Positions 11,971 through 25,020 of a DNA stretch of 64,000 nt are shown in pieces. The stretch's first letter is position 1. Every line of letters starts with the position of its first letter. Origin of the DNA: Purpureocillium takamizusanense (Eukaryota > Ascomycota > Sordariomycetes > Hypocreales > Ophiocordycipitaceae); contig NC_063069.1 of NCBI RefSeq assembly GCF_022605165.1, forward strand, positions 5,704,001-5,768,000, in the 5' to 3' direction. The notes below the pieces were generated by a model. It was not told the origin of the DNA and searched no databases. It saw only the letters and a list, made by a program, of their open reading frames with translations. Made by a program: the position numbers and the translations under genes.

Positions 11971-14900
11971 TATAACCTATAACCTATAATTATTTAACGT
12001 CCGGGAGCCTAAAGCTAAAGCCCCTACTAGGGCAAAGGACGTGCTAAGCTAATGAATCTAATATATAAAGATGGCTTCGGGGCGACTATATAGCGAAAGG
12101 TTCCCTACGGGTAGTCTAGGTTAATAGCTAAAGATAGATGCCTTAGGCGCTACCTATAGTGATTTTAATCGCCCTACTATCGCTAGCGCGTCTCCTTATT
12201 TTAAAATAAATACTATCTAGTATCTCATCGGCTTAAAGGCGCTCTTTCGTCAGAGCCTCGTACCTATCCGCGGGATATAGAGTTATAAGCGACTTCTTAT
12301 CGTAGTCTATACTTATCGGTAAGATAAGACTAAGAAGGCATTTCCTCTTAGGCTAAGCTTTATAGCTAGAGTAGAGGGCCTCGGCTAAGTAAAGGGCGGT
12401 AGCGCGCCCTTTACTTAACCGTAACTAGTAGTTAAAAAATATATAAAATAAAAGGGAAAAGGAAAGAGAGTAATATTCGCCTAATAGCTCGGATAGATCC
12501 TTTAGAAGAAAGAGCTTTCTAACGTTATCGCGATAAAGGCTTTAAAGCCCTTACCTACTATATAGTATATCGCTTCGGCTAGTAAGGGTATAAGCCTTAT
12601 CTAAAGCTATAGCGATATCTTCCTATAGTAGAATAGGTACTTTAGCGCTTAACGTTATCTATATAAGTAATTAAGTCGTATATCTTTATAATTAAATCGC
12701 TTATAATAATCGGCGAAGTCTCTATAATATAATCTTACCGCGAGGAGACTATAAAGCATCGCTCTAGGGAGCGAGAGCTCTAGGGGGCAGCTTATAGTCG
12801 CCTTAAGGTTTAGAGGCTTATACGATATTAAGGCTTCGGCCGACTACTATACTTTAAAGGCGTCTCTAAGCTACTATCTAGCTAATTAGCGTAAATAGGC
12901 TAGTAATAATATAGCTCCTAGCGGTTTAGATAGTAGATATCCTACTTTAGCGAGGCTATCGGCCTCCTTATTGCCCAGTATATTAGTATATCTAGGTATC
13001 TAGCGGATTAGTACGTCTCTATAAGACTTAGCGAAGTCCTAGAACTTAATAAACTCTTCTTACGATAAGTCTATAGGATTCCCGCGTAAGTAAGTAGCTA
13101 CTATAAGGTTATCGATATAGACTATAATCCTACTCGTTACTATAGCGGGCAGGCCTATAACGGCTCGTAAGCCCTCGAGGGCTCTAAGTACCTCTATATT
13201 AAAGACTTTAGCGAGGCCTAGCCGGCTAGACCTTTAAGTTAGGGATTACTTATTCTAGTAGATAGTAAAGCTATATCCTATAGCTCTATTTAGTAGTTAC
13301 GATCCGTTAGAGTAGATAATAAGCTTTCTAGTAGCGGTAATTTTTAGCTATTCGAGGAATTCCTTAGCGGTTTTAGCCTTAGTTATAGTCTAGAGCGGGC
13401 TAGCCTTAAAATCGGAGTATTATCGTAGTAAAAGCGCTAGGTAGGCATATTTTAAGAGGAGTATATTAATACGCTTAAGCCTAGACTTATAACCCTACGG
13501 CTTGACTAGAAACTTACGCTTAATCGAGCTATAAAGTATTCGGGTAAGCTTAGGTATAGTCCTTATAATAAAAGGGTATTATATATCTAAGGACTTTAGA
13601 TAAGCTAAGAAGCGGATTCTTTAAGCGTCGAGGAGGATAGACGCTAATAAGATACTCGCTTTACGATATAAAGTAGGGATCGGTATAGTCTTCTAGATAG
13701 GAAGGGCTACTTAAATTATATACCTTAGGACCGCATTAAAGCAATTAATAAGATACTTAATCTAAGTAGATACGAGATAGGTTAGGTATATAGTACTTAA
13801 GGCTATCTAGCCGGGAAACTAGGCTTCTACCCTATAGAATAAAATAAGTTCGATATAAGCCTTAACGGCTCTTTAGACGGAGCGGGGAAGAGGTCTATGC
13901 CTAATATTAGCGACGGCCTTAAGATAATTCGCTACTCGCTATACCTTCGCTATCTACTTATCTATATAGGTTTTAAACGATAGCTTTCGGTCGAGCTAAA
14001 GCCTGAGCTAGCGTATAGAGTCTTCTAGGGCGATCTCGACGTCGCCTTAGAATATAAAAGGCCTAAAGGCATCCCTTTTACGAGAGAAGTATATTATCTC
14101 GGTTTTCTCTAGGTTAAAGGTAATAACGTTAAAGGCGCCCTATATTAAAAGCTCCTATATATCGCGAGACGTAAGTATAGTCGTTTCTTCTAGCGAATAT
14201 TTAATATATAGTATTACCGTATTATCTATATAGCTAAAGCGACTAATAGGATTATTAAGGTAGTAGATTAGGGCGATATATAGAGCGAAGAGTATAGGAG
14301 ATATAGGGGAGCCTTAAGCTAGGCTATATTCGAGCGGAGATAGCGTTATTATAATATCCTAGAACCTTATAGCTACCGAGCGGTCTTATATAAAGGAGGC
14401 GGCCTATTTTATAAGGTTAAGTAGCTAGCCCTATTAATAAAGCTAGAGGATAAGCCTATTACGCAAGACGGTATCGAAAGCGCCCTATATATTTATAATA
14501 ATTAATATAGCGACTAAGCCGAGGGATAGGGCTCTTTTAATATCGTATATAAGAGCGGCAATTAAGTCTATTACCGACTTCTTTAGGAGTATGCCGATTT
14601 ACTAAAGGTATAATATACCGTAATAGATTAAGGCCTAAGCTAAGCGACGAGCGATAAGCCTTTTTAGTCCTTTACCTAGGCATAAAAGTAAAGATATCGG
14701 TCGCTAAGCGCGAGTCTTAAAGAGGTCGCGTTTATTAGGCTTCTTAATTATAACTACTTCTACTTCTTTAAACTTCTAAGGATAGTAGCCTATTAATAGG
14801 CATCCCTAATATAAGCGCTATACGTATTTACCGATAGCGGGCTATACCGTCTTAAATAAGCGTATAGTAATATTATCTACTCCTAATAAGGTATTCCCTA

Positions 14901-17900
14901 TGCGGAGAAGAGAGTCCTATATTTCTTCGATCGGTACTTCTAGTAGAAATAAGATAGATATAGTAGTATTATATATAGGTATCTAAGGGTTAGGGATATC
15001 GTTATTAATAGTCCTCCGCTTAAGCGTTATATATCGTAGAGCTTCCGCCTTACTAGCTTAAGTCTTAATAATCGACTCGCTTACCTATAGAGGTAGCGAG
15101 TAGAGTACGCTAAGGCTCTTTAGCTAGCGAGTAATCTTAAAGATATCTTTATCCTCCTAGACTCTATCGATAAGGTTACGCTAATATATTCTTTTAGCTA
15201 GTTAAACGACGCGCCTTAGCTTACGGTAGGTAAGTTATACGTTACGGTTAAACCTTAAGGGGAAAGCTTGTCTTATATATCGGAGTTTAGCTATAGTAGC
15301 TATATAGTTATTATTCTACTAAAGGGCCCCTCGAGGCTACCGCTAGGATCGTCTACTTATAGCGTAGGCAGTTATTTATATAAGGTCGATAATTATATTT
15401 ATAAGTATATTAAGGTTATCTATAGTCGATGCCGCTATAGGAATAATTACTAGCCCTATATCTATATTTTCTATATATCGCTTTAGTTCTTCGTTAATAG
15501 TAAGAAAGATCTTACCTTAAGGTAAGTTAGCTAGCATTAGAGCGAGGAGAGTAATATTAAGGGTAAAGTAATTAAAGCTTATCGCTAGGTAGTCCTCTAT
15601 AGTCGCTTCGGCGAGAGTAATATTTAAGAAGGCTAGGTCGATTATATTACCGTAAGTATTTATTAAGGTATTAACTAGATTAAGTAAAGAGAGGTTATTC
15701 TTAAAAGCCTAGGCCGCAATATTACTACCGTAGCTATATAAGGGACCGACTTACTATAAATAGTACCTTACGTTAAAGTATCCTATAATAATATATTAGC
15801 TAGCTATTAGCTATATAAATAGGATCTTTAGAGCTATATTAACGCTCGGTTCTTAATAGATATTAGCTACTATTACGCTATTAATAATAAGCTAGAGGAT
15901 ATCTTAGGATAGGGCTAGACGCTATTAGTCCGCTAGGAGTCTTACGCCGCGGTATATATATATTATAACGCGCGGTTAGGTATTATTGCCTTCTTAAGTA
16001 CTAATAGGTAAATAGGTATTATAGGTAAGGTATATCTTAGTAAGGTAATAAGAGTTATAGGCTTAAGTCTAGGGCTCTTATAGAAATACGATATTATATC
16101 GTTTTACGTCGGTAAGCGCTAGCGTATAGTTATATAAGGGGCCATTCTTACCGATATTAGCTTAGAAGACCTAGAATAATCGCTTATCGCGGTACTATCG
16201 TTTAGGTCGTTTATTTATAGAGACGGGTCTAGGGAGTTATAGCGGCGCTTTTTAGGTAAAGCGATTAGTTACGAGCTAGAGGGGCGCGGGTCTAGGTCTA
16301 GAGTTCTAAAGAGGCATATAAAGGAGAGCGATAGAGTAGGTATAGATATTAAGGGAGCTAGGCTTAAAGAGGATCTCGCTAATAGCGAGGGATTTATAAG
16401 TAATATTAGATTATTTTCGATATTACCGGTTAGATCCCTAGCTATTTCGATACTTTACCTTATAGGCTAGGGAATACTTATATCGCTTTACGTTAATAAG
16501 GCTTAACTAGATATAGTATCTATTAGGCTTATAATAGCTATTAAGGCGGTCTTATTAAAGCTTATAGATATTTCTACGTTTAGCCTTAAGGGCTTCGAAG
16601 TACTAATATTACTTAAGGTAGGTAAGGTATAATTATATAGAACCGTAGATATACCTATAACTATAGCTAGCTTACTAGAACCTATAAATAGCGCCTTACT
16701 CTACGTTATAAGCTCTAAAGTATTTATCTCGCTTAATATCGGTATAGCTTAGCTTAACGTAGAGGTAGAAATACTCGACGTCGCGGATTTAGCTTTAAGG
16801 CTCGCGGTTTCTTCCCGTAGAGGGGTTACCGGCTTAGCTATAAATTATTTAAAGAGATATATACCTATAGCGTAGACGAGAGACTTCTCGGACTTAATAA
16901 GGCTATAAAATACTCTATTCGCCTTTTTAGGCCGTAATAGGTACTAAGGAAAGTCGACCGTATATAGGCCGAGGTAGTTAACGTATTATTATATAGCTAT
17001 ATAGGTATCCTAGATATAGCTAATTCTACTATAGTTCTTATAGTATACCTAGCGTCTATAGCTATAGCATAAGTAGTAGTCCTAGTAATTTTCGCATTAC
17101 TTTAGCGGGCTAGTCTTAGTAATAAGTCTTATATAGGCTATTATATTAAAGAGACGCTAATAATGCTTAACTTCCTTAATAAAGGATATAATTAAGGTCC
17201 TAGTCGGGTATTAATCTAAGTCCTATTTCGTAATTATTACCCTCTCTAGTATTTAACTCGCTTATATAATAACCTCGTCTCGGATTACCTTTTCGTCGTT
17301 AATAGCTTCGCCGAAAATATTATTAAGGTATTATAAGTAGCCCTATACTATATATATATATTACTCTTAGCGTATTTCGACGGTCTACGCGGAGATATTA
17401 GACGCCTATTTAGCTTATCGTTCTATTAGGAGATCCTTAATTACTATATTAGTAATACGGATAGCCTATCCGGTCTTATAAGGATAGGCTTACGGGATTT
17501 AGCTCTAAGCGATACCGAGCTTATCGGCGATATAAGTCTAGACGGTAAAGCTTCGAGATATATCGGCGGTTTAGCTAGCGCCGAGGCAAGTAAAGACCCT
17601 AAGGTTATCTTTTAGCGGAGGCATAGGGTTATATTACCCTTAGCGACGCGAGGCTCGTTATTATTGCTATTAGTTTTATAAAGCTATAGTAATAGGGTTA
17701 GCAATAGTCCCCGCTATAAATAAGGCTAGGCGCCTAGCGCTAACGATAATCGCATAAGAGGGCTTCATTAAGGGAGGGTTAATATATATACTAATAAGTA
17801 CGTCGTTCTAGTATTATAAGAAGCTATTAGAAAACTTCTAGGCGAATTAAGGTATAGGTCTAGAGGTAAACTATTTTACTATCTCGTCGAATAAAGAGTA

Positions 17901-18403
17901 AAATACTCTAAATACGGCTAATTTAGCGCTATAGACCTTATTCTAGGCGATAACGAGCTTATCGGCGGTATCGGCGATTAAGACTAGGCCGTTAAATAGC
18001 GGCGTATCCGAATCGCTTACGCCGGCTAGAGCGGTGCGCTAAGCTCCTTCCGTAGCTATAGTATAGGAGGCCGCGTAAAGCGGCGATAACGGCGTATATA
18101 CCGTCCGTAGCGTAAAGCGCGAGACGCTAATCTCGCCCTTACGGGTTATAGGGCTATTACGTAGAAGTGCGATACGCGCTCCTCTAGCTAAGCCGGAAGG
18201 GGTCTTAAGACCTAGATCGAAAGGATTATTATTATAAGGCGGGCTAGACGAGGCCGATGCTATCGCCGCCGCTACCGCCGCCGCCGGCTATATAGAGCGC
18301 AATTTAGGCGGAATATAGTATACTTATTAAGGAATAAGGTATATATTGGGCTACTTTCTTAATAGTTATATACTAAGAAAGTAAGAATGTAGGGAAGGAT
18401 GCT
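11971..18403 (-). mobile_element. RIP-saturated non-LTR retrotransposon (Tad-like LINE)
   Basis: The element lies on the minus strand between perfect 15-bp duplications. Its 3' end, at the low coordinate, carries a short tandem tail of TTATAGG units (11971-11988), as expected for a LINE. Minus-strand translation still shows relics in LINE order. A region with CxxC...H...C-like residues near 17040-17110 may be a zinc knuckle. A reverse transcriptase active-site block reads FSYIDNTVIL near 14205-14240, a decayed (F/Y)xDD. An RNase H block near 12940-13010 reads P(R/G)YTNILGNKEADSLAK. Reverse transcriptase followed by a C-terminal RNase H is typical of fungal Tad1-clade LINEs. CpA/TpG are nearly absent and stops are everywhere, so the copy is dead. 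The 6.4-kb length fits a full-length element. The endonuclease domain was not confidently read. Confidence 0.8.
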
Positions 18404-18418
18404 AGCTGGGACGTCGCC
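18404..18418 (+). repeat. 15-bp target-site duplication, right copy
   Basis: Exact repeat of 11956-11970, directly followed by un-RIPed repeat sequence. It marks the 5' end of the minus-strand LINE. Confidence 0.85.
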
Positions 18419-18594
18419 GATGCTATGACGCCGGGCTACCGGGTAGCCCTAAAAGAGCAACGAAACGCTTAGAGAGGTCTGGGGGGATTGGGCGGCAGCT
18501 ACAGAGCACTAGATCCATTCCTGGATCACTCTCTCGTGTAGCGAGGTATCGTCTTGAACGACACCCTCTTTCATTCACTACACAGGCTTGCAGA

Positions 18595-18725
18595 ATGAGA
18601 GGTGTGAAGCATGAAGCATGCAGGACATGTGGTGTGAAGCATGCAGGACGTGTGGTGTGCAGCTTGCAAGGCATGTGGTGTGAAGCAAGGTGGCTTGCAG
18701 GAGTGTGGTGCAAAGCTCGTTGCCT
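18595..18725 (+). repeat. GTGTGAAGC-type minisatellite, array 1
   Basis: About five imperfect units built around CATGCAGGACGTGTGGTGTG with spacing of roughly 22-30 bp. Units differ by substitutions and small indels. The same motif recurs singly near 10100 and as a second array at 19015. Confidence 0.75.
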
Positions 18726-19014
18726 GCGCTACGCGCCGCCTTTTGCAGTTCCTACCCAGATGGCAAGTCCTTTCGTGATGCTCCCTTGGTAGTCCTCCAT
18801 CCGCAACTTTGTGCTGTGGGATCCCCACGTCCAGGTTCTGGCCAAAATGCTGGAGTTGGCCGGGGACTACGACTGAATGCGGGCTCGCAACGGACGAAAC
18901 GTCAACCGCACAGAGCATACGTCCTTACGATGCGCGCATAGGCGGTAACAGTTGCAGCACCTCCCAAAGTTCCCCTCGTAGTTCCAACTAGATCCGCCAA
19001 CAAGTTTGTACAGC

Positions 19015-19190
19015 TCACAGAACGTATGTTGTGAAGCATGTAGGCTCGCAAGACGTGTGGTGTGAAGCTCGCAGGATATGTGGTGTGAAGCATGCAGGCT
19101 TGCAGTCCGTGTGGTGTGTAGTATGTAGGCTCGCAGGATGTGTGGTGTGAAGCATGTGCTGTATGCTCGCGGGACGCGAGGTGTGAAGTT
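19015..19190 (+). repeat. GTGTGAAGC-type minisatellite, array 2
   Basis: About six imperfect units such as GCTCGCAGGATGTGTGGTGT, the same family as the 18595 array. The unit boundaries alternate between CATGCAGGCTTGCAG and GTAGGCTCGCAG variants. Confidence 0.75.
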
Positions 19191-20539
19191 GCCCAGGCTG
19201 CTCGCCGCCTTTTCCACCTGCTACTATACCCACACCGCGAGCCCTTTCGTGATGCTCGCTTGCTAGTCCTCCATCCGCAACTTCGTGCTGAGGGTAGGAC
19301 CATGAGCGATCCCCACTACCAAATGCTGGCGAAACTGCCTGCTAGAGGTGGCCGGTGACTTCCAATGAATGTGGGCTCGCAACAGACGAAGTGTCAACGG
19401 CACAGAGTCCACCAACCAGTTGCCTACGAGCCTGCGACGCGCACATGCACAGGACCAGTTACAGCACCTCTCGAAGTGCCAATTAGATCGATCTGCCACG
19501 AAGTACAAAGTGTTCAACAGTATCGTCTCTACTACAGTAGTTGCGGAAAAGCAACCGCTCATACAGAATTACACGGCAACCCAGAAGTTCATCACCGTTG
19601 TAGACAGGGTCGATCGGTGCGAGCGTCAGATGCGATGGGACCACGTCGTCAAACATTCGTGTCTAAAAGTTGGGAGTCAAACGTCGACTCATACCATTTC
19701 ACTACAGCGCCGTTGAAGGTCCCACCGATCCCGTCGTGCGTTTGATACCCTGTCGTAGTGTTCAACGCAAAGTCGGTCTCCCAACTCGCGTTGCAGTAAT
19801 GAAAGGGCGGACCTGAGAGGCGATGTACTCATCCTGGCTTCCCCTTCCACCCCGGAGCGGGATGCGAATGAGGGGAAGAGGAATGCGGGAGGCGGCATCG
19901 AAGGATTGCAGCCGCTTCTGGACCTTGCTGGCGAAATGTGGCCCTGGCCCAGGACAAGGGGCAAGGCCGGGGTGGGCACATGGGTGCAGTACAAGGATCC
20001 GTGTCCCCTGCTCTTCAGCCCACCACCCACTTCTTTAGTCTATGGAGCTTCACACCATCAACCTTCATACTACGATTCTCCACACCATCGCACCTGACAC
20101 CCTTTCCATGCTTGCCTGCAACGCTGACAGCCTCGTCTGAGCGCCGACAATGGCTCATTCTGGGTGCGGTCCTGGAGTCGGTGGGAAAGAGTCAATCCGC
20201 ACTTGGCCGTCCATATTCCATCGTTGAATCCTTCTTTAGTGTGGAGGAGCCAGAACTGCCTCATACGAGGACGGGGTAGAAACGGCCGCGGAAGGGTCTA
20301 GGACCGACACCCCAGCCCGCCTATATCCGGTCTGTTCCCCCAACTGGTCTCGTCGCAGGACCTACACCGCACTCTACAGTACTCTACTCATGCAAAGAAG
20401 CATCTGAATATAGTAAGCGATTGGAGAGCCACTACGGCATCTATGGTCGGCGTTTGCTGTTCGTTATTTCTCCTGCACTAAGGCGCCGCGATTTACTGCG
20501 ATACCGCATAACTTAACCAAGGCGCCGTATGAAATATAT

Positions 20540-23150
20540 TGCTCTATCGAGTACTAAAGCTCTAGTAAGGCATTATGCCCGGCATACTATATAGGTTGCC
20601 GCCAGAGGTTTTTAAACTCGCCGTTCGCTATATCTATTACTATATAGGATTTCGTCTAAGGCGAGTACTAACGAATTACCTAGCTATAGAAAGCAGATCT
20701 TAAAGTACTACCCGCAGTCTATAGATACTATTACGCGCTTATCGCTAAGACGCTATAGTAGTCGGTTACGATTAAGCTACCGAGCGAGGATAACTTATAT
20801 AGACTACCTATAGAGGGCTTACCGTAATCTTGCCTCTATCTCGCGAAGTAACTCTACTTCTATGCCGACGTACTCTATATTATAGCGCGTCGTTGCCCTT
20901 ATAAATAATAAGACGCCGATTTATTAGACTCCGATAAGGAGCCCGATCCCGAACTTAAAGATAACGGCGGTAAATATCTAAAGTATTTCGATTAGCTTAT
21001 TAATAAGGTAGTATCGTAGCTTAGCTATCTCGAGGATAGCTAATTATAAGATTTTAGGTAGCTTAGTATTCGATCCCTATACTAATATATGTCGTTTTAA
21101 TAAATAGAGTATAGTTAGACGCTAAGAATATATATCCTACCCGAGATTCTTAATATTATAGGAATTATTCCGCTTAAATAGTCCTAAATTTAATCGTTAA
21201 GTCTAGCGTTAGACTATTTATATATTCTATATCTCTATAGAAAGTATAGTATAGACTTATCGTCCTTTCGCTAACTTTAGAAACTAACTTAAAAGGCCTT
21301 AAATCCCTTCTATTTTAATACTTTATTTATCGCTATCTAGACTAATTCGGTATATTTATAGACGCTAGAGTTAGACTTCGTTAATTAGGAAGATATATAG
21401 GATTTTATAGGTAGTAATAGCGCCGGTAATTACGAAGATATACCTATATAGAATTTCTTTATATAAGGACTTCTCGGGCTAGACTATTAATTATCGCCCT
21501 ATATCTTACTAGATATCTATATATTAGTCTTCTCTTAGGTACTAATAATAGTATTAATAGCGTAGATAATTAATATCGAAGGCCTTATATCGCTAATACT
21601 ATATAGATACCCTAGATAGGATTTATTCCTTATACGTATAGTATAGCGTAATTATTATATTAAGTTAATAACTTTTAAACTCTAAGAGTTAGATAGTAAA
21701 TTACGCTAGAAGACCTAAGATACCCTTATCGAATTTTTAGGCGCTTTTCGAGGCCTTAAGGAACTCTTCGTAAGCTAAGGTAGCTTAATTAAGTCCCTTA
21801 CGCTATAAAACTATATTACTTATTACTAATTAACTCTTAAGAGATTCGTCTAATAATAAAGCGTAATTAATATAGAGATAGTAGGCCCTTACTTTAAGTA
21901 GGTATATTATATCTAGGATCGCGGTATCTTTAGAAAAGATATATACTATATATATAATAATCCTTCCTAAAGCCCCTTTACATAACTTAAGCTCGAGTAT
22001 ATTAGTATTAAGTATGCCCTAGAACGTCTAGTAAGACTTAAACTATCTAACTAGCTAACTTATTAACTATCCTTTTATAATAGGAATATACTTTACTCCC
22101 TTTTAGGTCTAAAAATATACTAAAGGTACTTTATATCTATTAGTCGATATTAGACCTTTAGAGTTACCTATCCTAGGCTTTAATCTTATTATAGATAGTA
22201 TCGTAAGTAAGAAACTTAGTCCTATATAGTAGTAAGCGCGTTTTACGGAATAGTTTCTATTAATTTACTAAGTAGGTATTCGGGCTAAAAGGTATAGCTT
22301 CCCTATAGGTAGTTATTTTCGGAGATTTTTTGTATAGCGGCTAGATGCCCTAGGATAATCTCCTTCTTTATAGGGATACTAGTAGTAGAAATAGGTTCTA
22401 GATTCTTTAGGCCGAAGATAGAGAATAGTTAAAAGTATAAGATATATATCGTAATATATTAGATACCTACCCCTCGGAATAACTTCTAGAATAAAAATAA
22501 GTCATAGGCATAGAAATAGCTATTCGCCTATCGGCAATTAATATTACGTATTATTACGGTTAACTATAACGCGGCTAAATATCTCGATAACGGTTCCTAT
22601 AGGGCATTTATTTATATACTACGTATATAATATAACCCCTCTATAAATCGAGTCTATAATAGTACTCGCTATTATATAGAAGTAATGTTACCTGCGGTAT
22701 ATAACGGCGACATTAAGATTTTTAAACAGAGCCGCTATAACGGACGATATAAGCGAGAGTACTATAAGTGAGTAGAAGTAGACACTTAAACTTATAGGGC
22801 TATAAGGTTATGCACGAGCTATTGCTATAGTTAAGGCTGACGTAGCTAAAAGTCTCGACGGCGGTTTCGATAAGCGGATAAAGGAATTCTTTAACTACGT
22901 CTTGAGCATTAAAACGTTCGAGGATATAGAGGCATATATAAACGAGAAACCGGCTATAGTAAGTATATAGCTTAGGGAAAAGCTGCGGCGATAATAAGAT
23001 ATTAGAAACGCTAAGGCCAGTACGTTACGTTTAAGTTACCTACCTCTATAGAGTTAGGCTAAGAGGATTAAAAACGAAAGGGGATATTCTATTTCTACCT
23101 AATGCCTCGCCTACTAGATAAAGGGAACTAGAAAACTTATAATGCATTAG
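20540..23150 (+). pseudogene. RIP-destroyed F-box-like gene
   Basis: The plus strand reads YRLPPEVFKLAVRYI and then LRLRRVLTNYLAIES after a short gap, which fits the N-terminal LPPE(I/V)-type F-box pattern. The following stretch, ADLKVLPAVYRYYY, keeps the frame but has TAG/TAA where Trp or Gln would be expected. The region 20650-20950 is homologous to un-RIPed sequence at 10510-10850 (shared GCAGATCTTA and the CACCAAG/GCTAAG phase). Further downstream coding-like stretches occur to about 22960 (for example KRIKEFFNYVLSIKTFEDIEAYINEKPA near 22870-22960, given here only as a landmark). Nearly every CpA/TpG is mutated. The F-box call is from the N-terminus only. Confidence 0.4.
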
Positions 23151-23279
23151 ATCTGAATTTCTAGAAGAGCCCTTCGTGTCCTGCCGAGACGCTGGTATAT
23201 AGCTAGACGCTAGACTGCCTGAAGTTGTCGCTACTATTGTGCTCTATAGCATTACTAGTATGATCTTAATGGCTTCCAC

Positions 23280-24060
23280 CCTGCAGCTTGTATTCATAGT
23301 ATGACTATGTCGCACGGTCGAGCTATCGTCGGTCTGCGACTTCGAGGTGGTCATACGGCTTACCGGCGGTCATACTGTATAAAGTGTTTTAGCGCTAATA
23401 GCGGTAGTCGCGGACGTAGTGAAGTCGAAGAAAGTCTAGCTTATCGGCACCAGTAGTTGCCTATCGGCATAGATAAAAAGCATTCGTCATAGGAGGGGGG
23501 TCTCCGCTCGGGTTAAGACGTCATCCATGCTATGTCACCGGATAGTAGCCCTATAGTTCGAACTAGATATATTGAAAATTATCCTTTAGAGAGGTCCGGA
23601 GGGATTGGGGCAGCAAGCATCGGAGAATTGGAGCCGTTTTTAGATCAAGGTCTCCTCGTGCCATAGCGACACCCTCTTCGTGCCCCCTGCCGACACCCAC
23701 TTCTCGGCCCCTGCCAACACCCTCTTCTGACCCCCTGATGACACCACACCCCGATAACACCCTCTTCTCGTCCCCTGGCGATACCCTCTTTTCACGACAC
23801 CCTCTTCTTATCCCCTGCTGACACCACCTTCTGACGACACCCTCTTCGTGCCCCCTGCTAACACCCTCTTCTCGTCCCCTGCCGACACCCTCTCAGGAGG
23901 ACACCACATTCTTGTCTGCTGTTGAACACTATCTCTGGCGACACCCTCTTCTGAGCCCCTGGCACATCCACTTCTAACGACACAACCTTCTCGTCCCCTG
24001 GCGACGCCCACTTCGAAGAAGAAGCACACCATCTTTACTGAGCACACCACTTCGCTGCAC
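23280..24060 (-). repeat. Dispersed repeat copy 3 (inverted), part RIPed
   Basis: Reading 23290-23540 on the plus strand matches the reverse complement of about 54150-54360, including GTCGCACGGTCGAGCT and GTCTCCGCTCGGGTT. The 5' part is RIP-mutated and the part after 23480 is not. 23590-23650 carries the GAGAGGTC..GGGATTGGGG segment, and 23670-24010 carries degenerate ACACCCTCTTCT minisatellite units with a longer spacing of about 24 bp. Confidence 0.65.
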
Positions 24061-24099
24061 ACCAATTTGGTCAAAGTGACAGGCTGCACAGTTGCAGGT

Positions 24100-24690
24100 C
24101 AACGTTCGCTCGCCGGCGGTACTGTAGCCCTACGGTTCGAAACTGGACACATCGAAAACCGTCAGAGAGGTCTGTGGGGAATTGGGGCAAGCAGCATCGG
24201 GGAACTCGAGCCGTTTCTGGCTTACTCTGTCCCATATCAACGTGACGCCACACGCCGGCTACGGTGCAGGCTTCGCTGCCCACAACCTCGGTTCATACCG
24301 TATGCATCACTGCACCGTCTTCTCACGGCACCATCTTCTGGGCACACCCTCTCCTGAGCACACCATCTCAACACCATCTTGTTGACGACACCCTCTTCTC
24401 GCTACACCACCTTCTCGAGCACACCAACTTCTTGACTACACCATCTCTTCTCACGACACCATCTCTTCTCACGACACCATCTTCTCAAGACACCATCTTC
24501 TCTAGACACCATCTTCTCAAGACACCATCTTCTCAAGACACCATCTTCTCTGGCCACCGTCTTTTTGACCACACCATCTTTGCGAGCACACCACCTCGTT
24601 GCACACCACTTCGCTCCGCTTCCACGCGCATTCCAGGCAGCCACATGCAGCTTCGCTACCGATTCTGCTCGAGAACCTCCTTCTGTTGCA
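24100..24690 (-). repeat. Dispersed repeat copy 4 (inverted)
   Basis: A second adjacent inverted copy: 24120-24230 repeats the TGTAGCCC..GTTCGAA..GAGAGGTCTG segment, 24340-24570 holds 16-18 bp ACACCATCTTCTCAAG minisatellite units, and 24600-24680 is the reverse complement of 53340-53430 (shared GGTAGCGAAGCTG). No gene is called. The Pro/Ser/Thr/His-rich frames are minisatellite translations. Confidence 0.65.
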
Positions 24691-25020
24691 GCCTGCTTGG
24701 TGTTGCCAGTGTCATCAGCTAGTGTTCAAATGCTGCACCTACGTGACACGAAGCCAAAATCTGCCGCAGGATGTTTGTGACGTTCCAGAAGAGTTGCCGG
24801 GGGTCTACGTTCGACCTCCGTCGCCGCATTCTGCTCCTTTGCGTCGACTCCACCCTGGGCTCTGAACCCTCCTATGACGGCCTTCCAGTGCATCGTCGAG
24901 CCAGTCAAGCCTGAGTTCCCACCTTGACCTGGGCAGGCTTGGTCATCTACCGGTCAGAGCATTGAGTATTTCTGGTAAGGTACAGTAGCCGTCCACACTA
25001 TCGGCAGGCGCCCATGCCAG
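24691..25020. other. Junction between repeat and SCC2 copy
   Basis: No repeat match was recognised after about 24690. The SCC2 frame can be followed upward to about 24841 but only through two more stops (24925 TGA and 24976 TAA), and the protein is not recognisable there. CTGGTAAGG at 24973-24980 could be an intron donor. The real 5' boundary of the SCC2-like copy is therefore uncertain. Confidence 0.35.

Larger units (their letters stand above)
18419..20470 (+). repeat. Dispersed repeat copy 2 with minisatellites
   Basis: This begins with the GAGAGGTCTG-GGGGATTGGG segment also seen at 23590, 24160 and inverted near 54090. Two similar halves follow (about 18590-18960 and 19020-19420), both containing GTGTGAAGC repeats and the phrase TTTCGTGATGCTC plus TAGTCCTCCATCCGCAACTT. 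About 20220-20400 matches 10200-10400. Composition is not RIP-like up to about 20470, where the sequence turns abruptly TA-rich. Long frames on both strands are readings of the repeats (His/Thr/Cys-rich) and are not treated as genes. Confidence 0.6.

Noticed and set aside
11971..11988. TTATAGG repeats as an interstitial telomere
   Set aside because: Only about two and a half units, not TTAGGG, and placed exactly at the LINE 3' end, so a retrotransposon tail explains it better.
18571..19303. His/Thr/Cys-rich minus-strand frames
   Set aside because: They follow the GTGTGAAGC minisatellite and exist in several overlapping frames at once; treated as repeat translation.
23690..24560. Minisatellite arrays as a CRISPR array
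   Set aside because: Units are direct tandem without unique spacers of constant length, and the genome is fungal.
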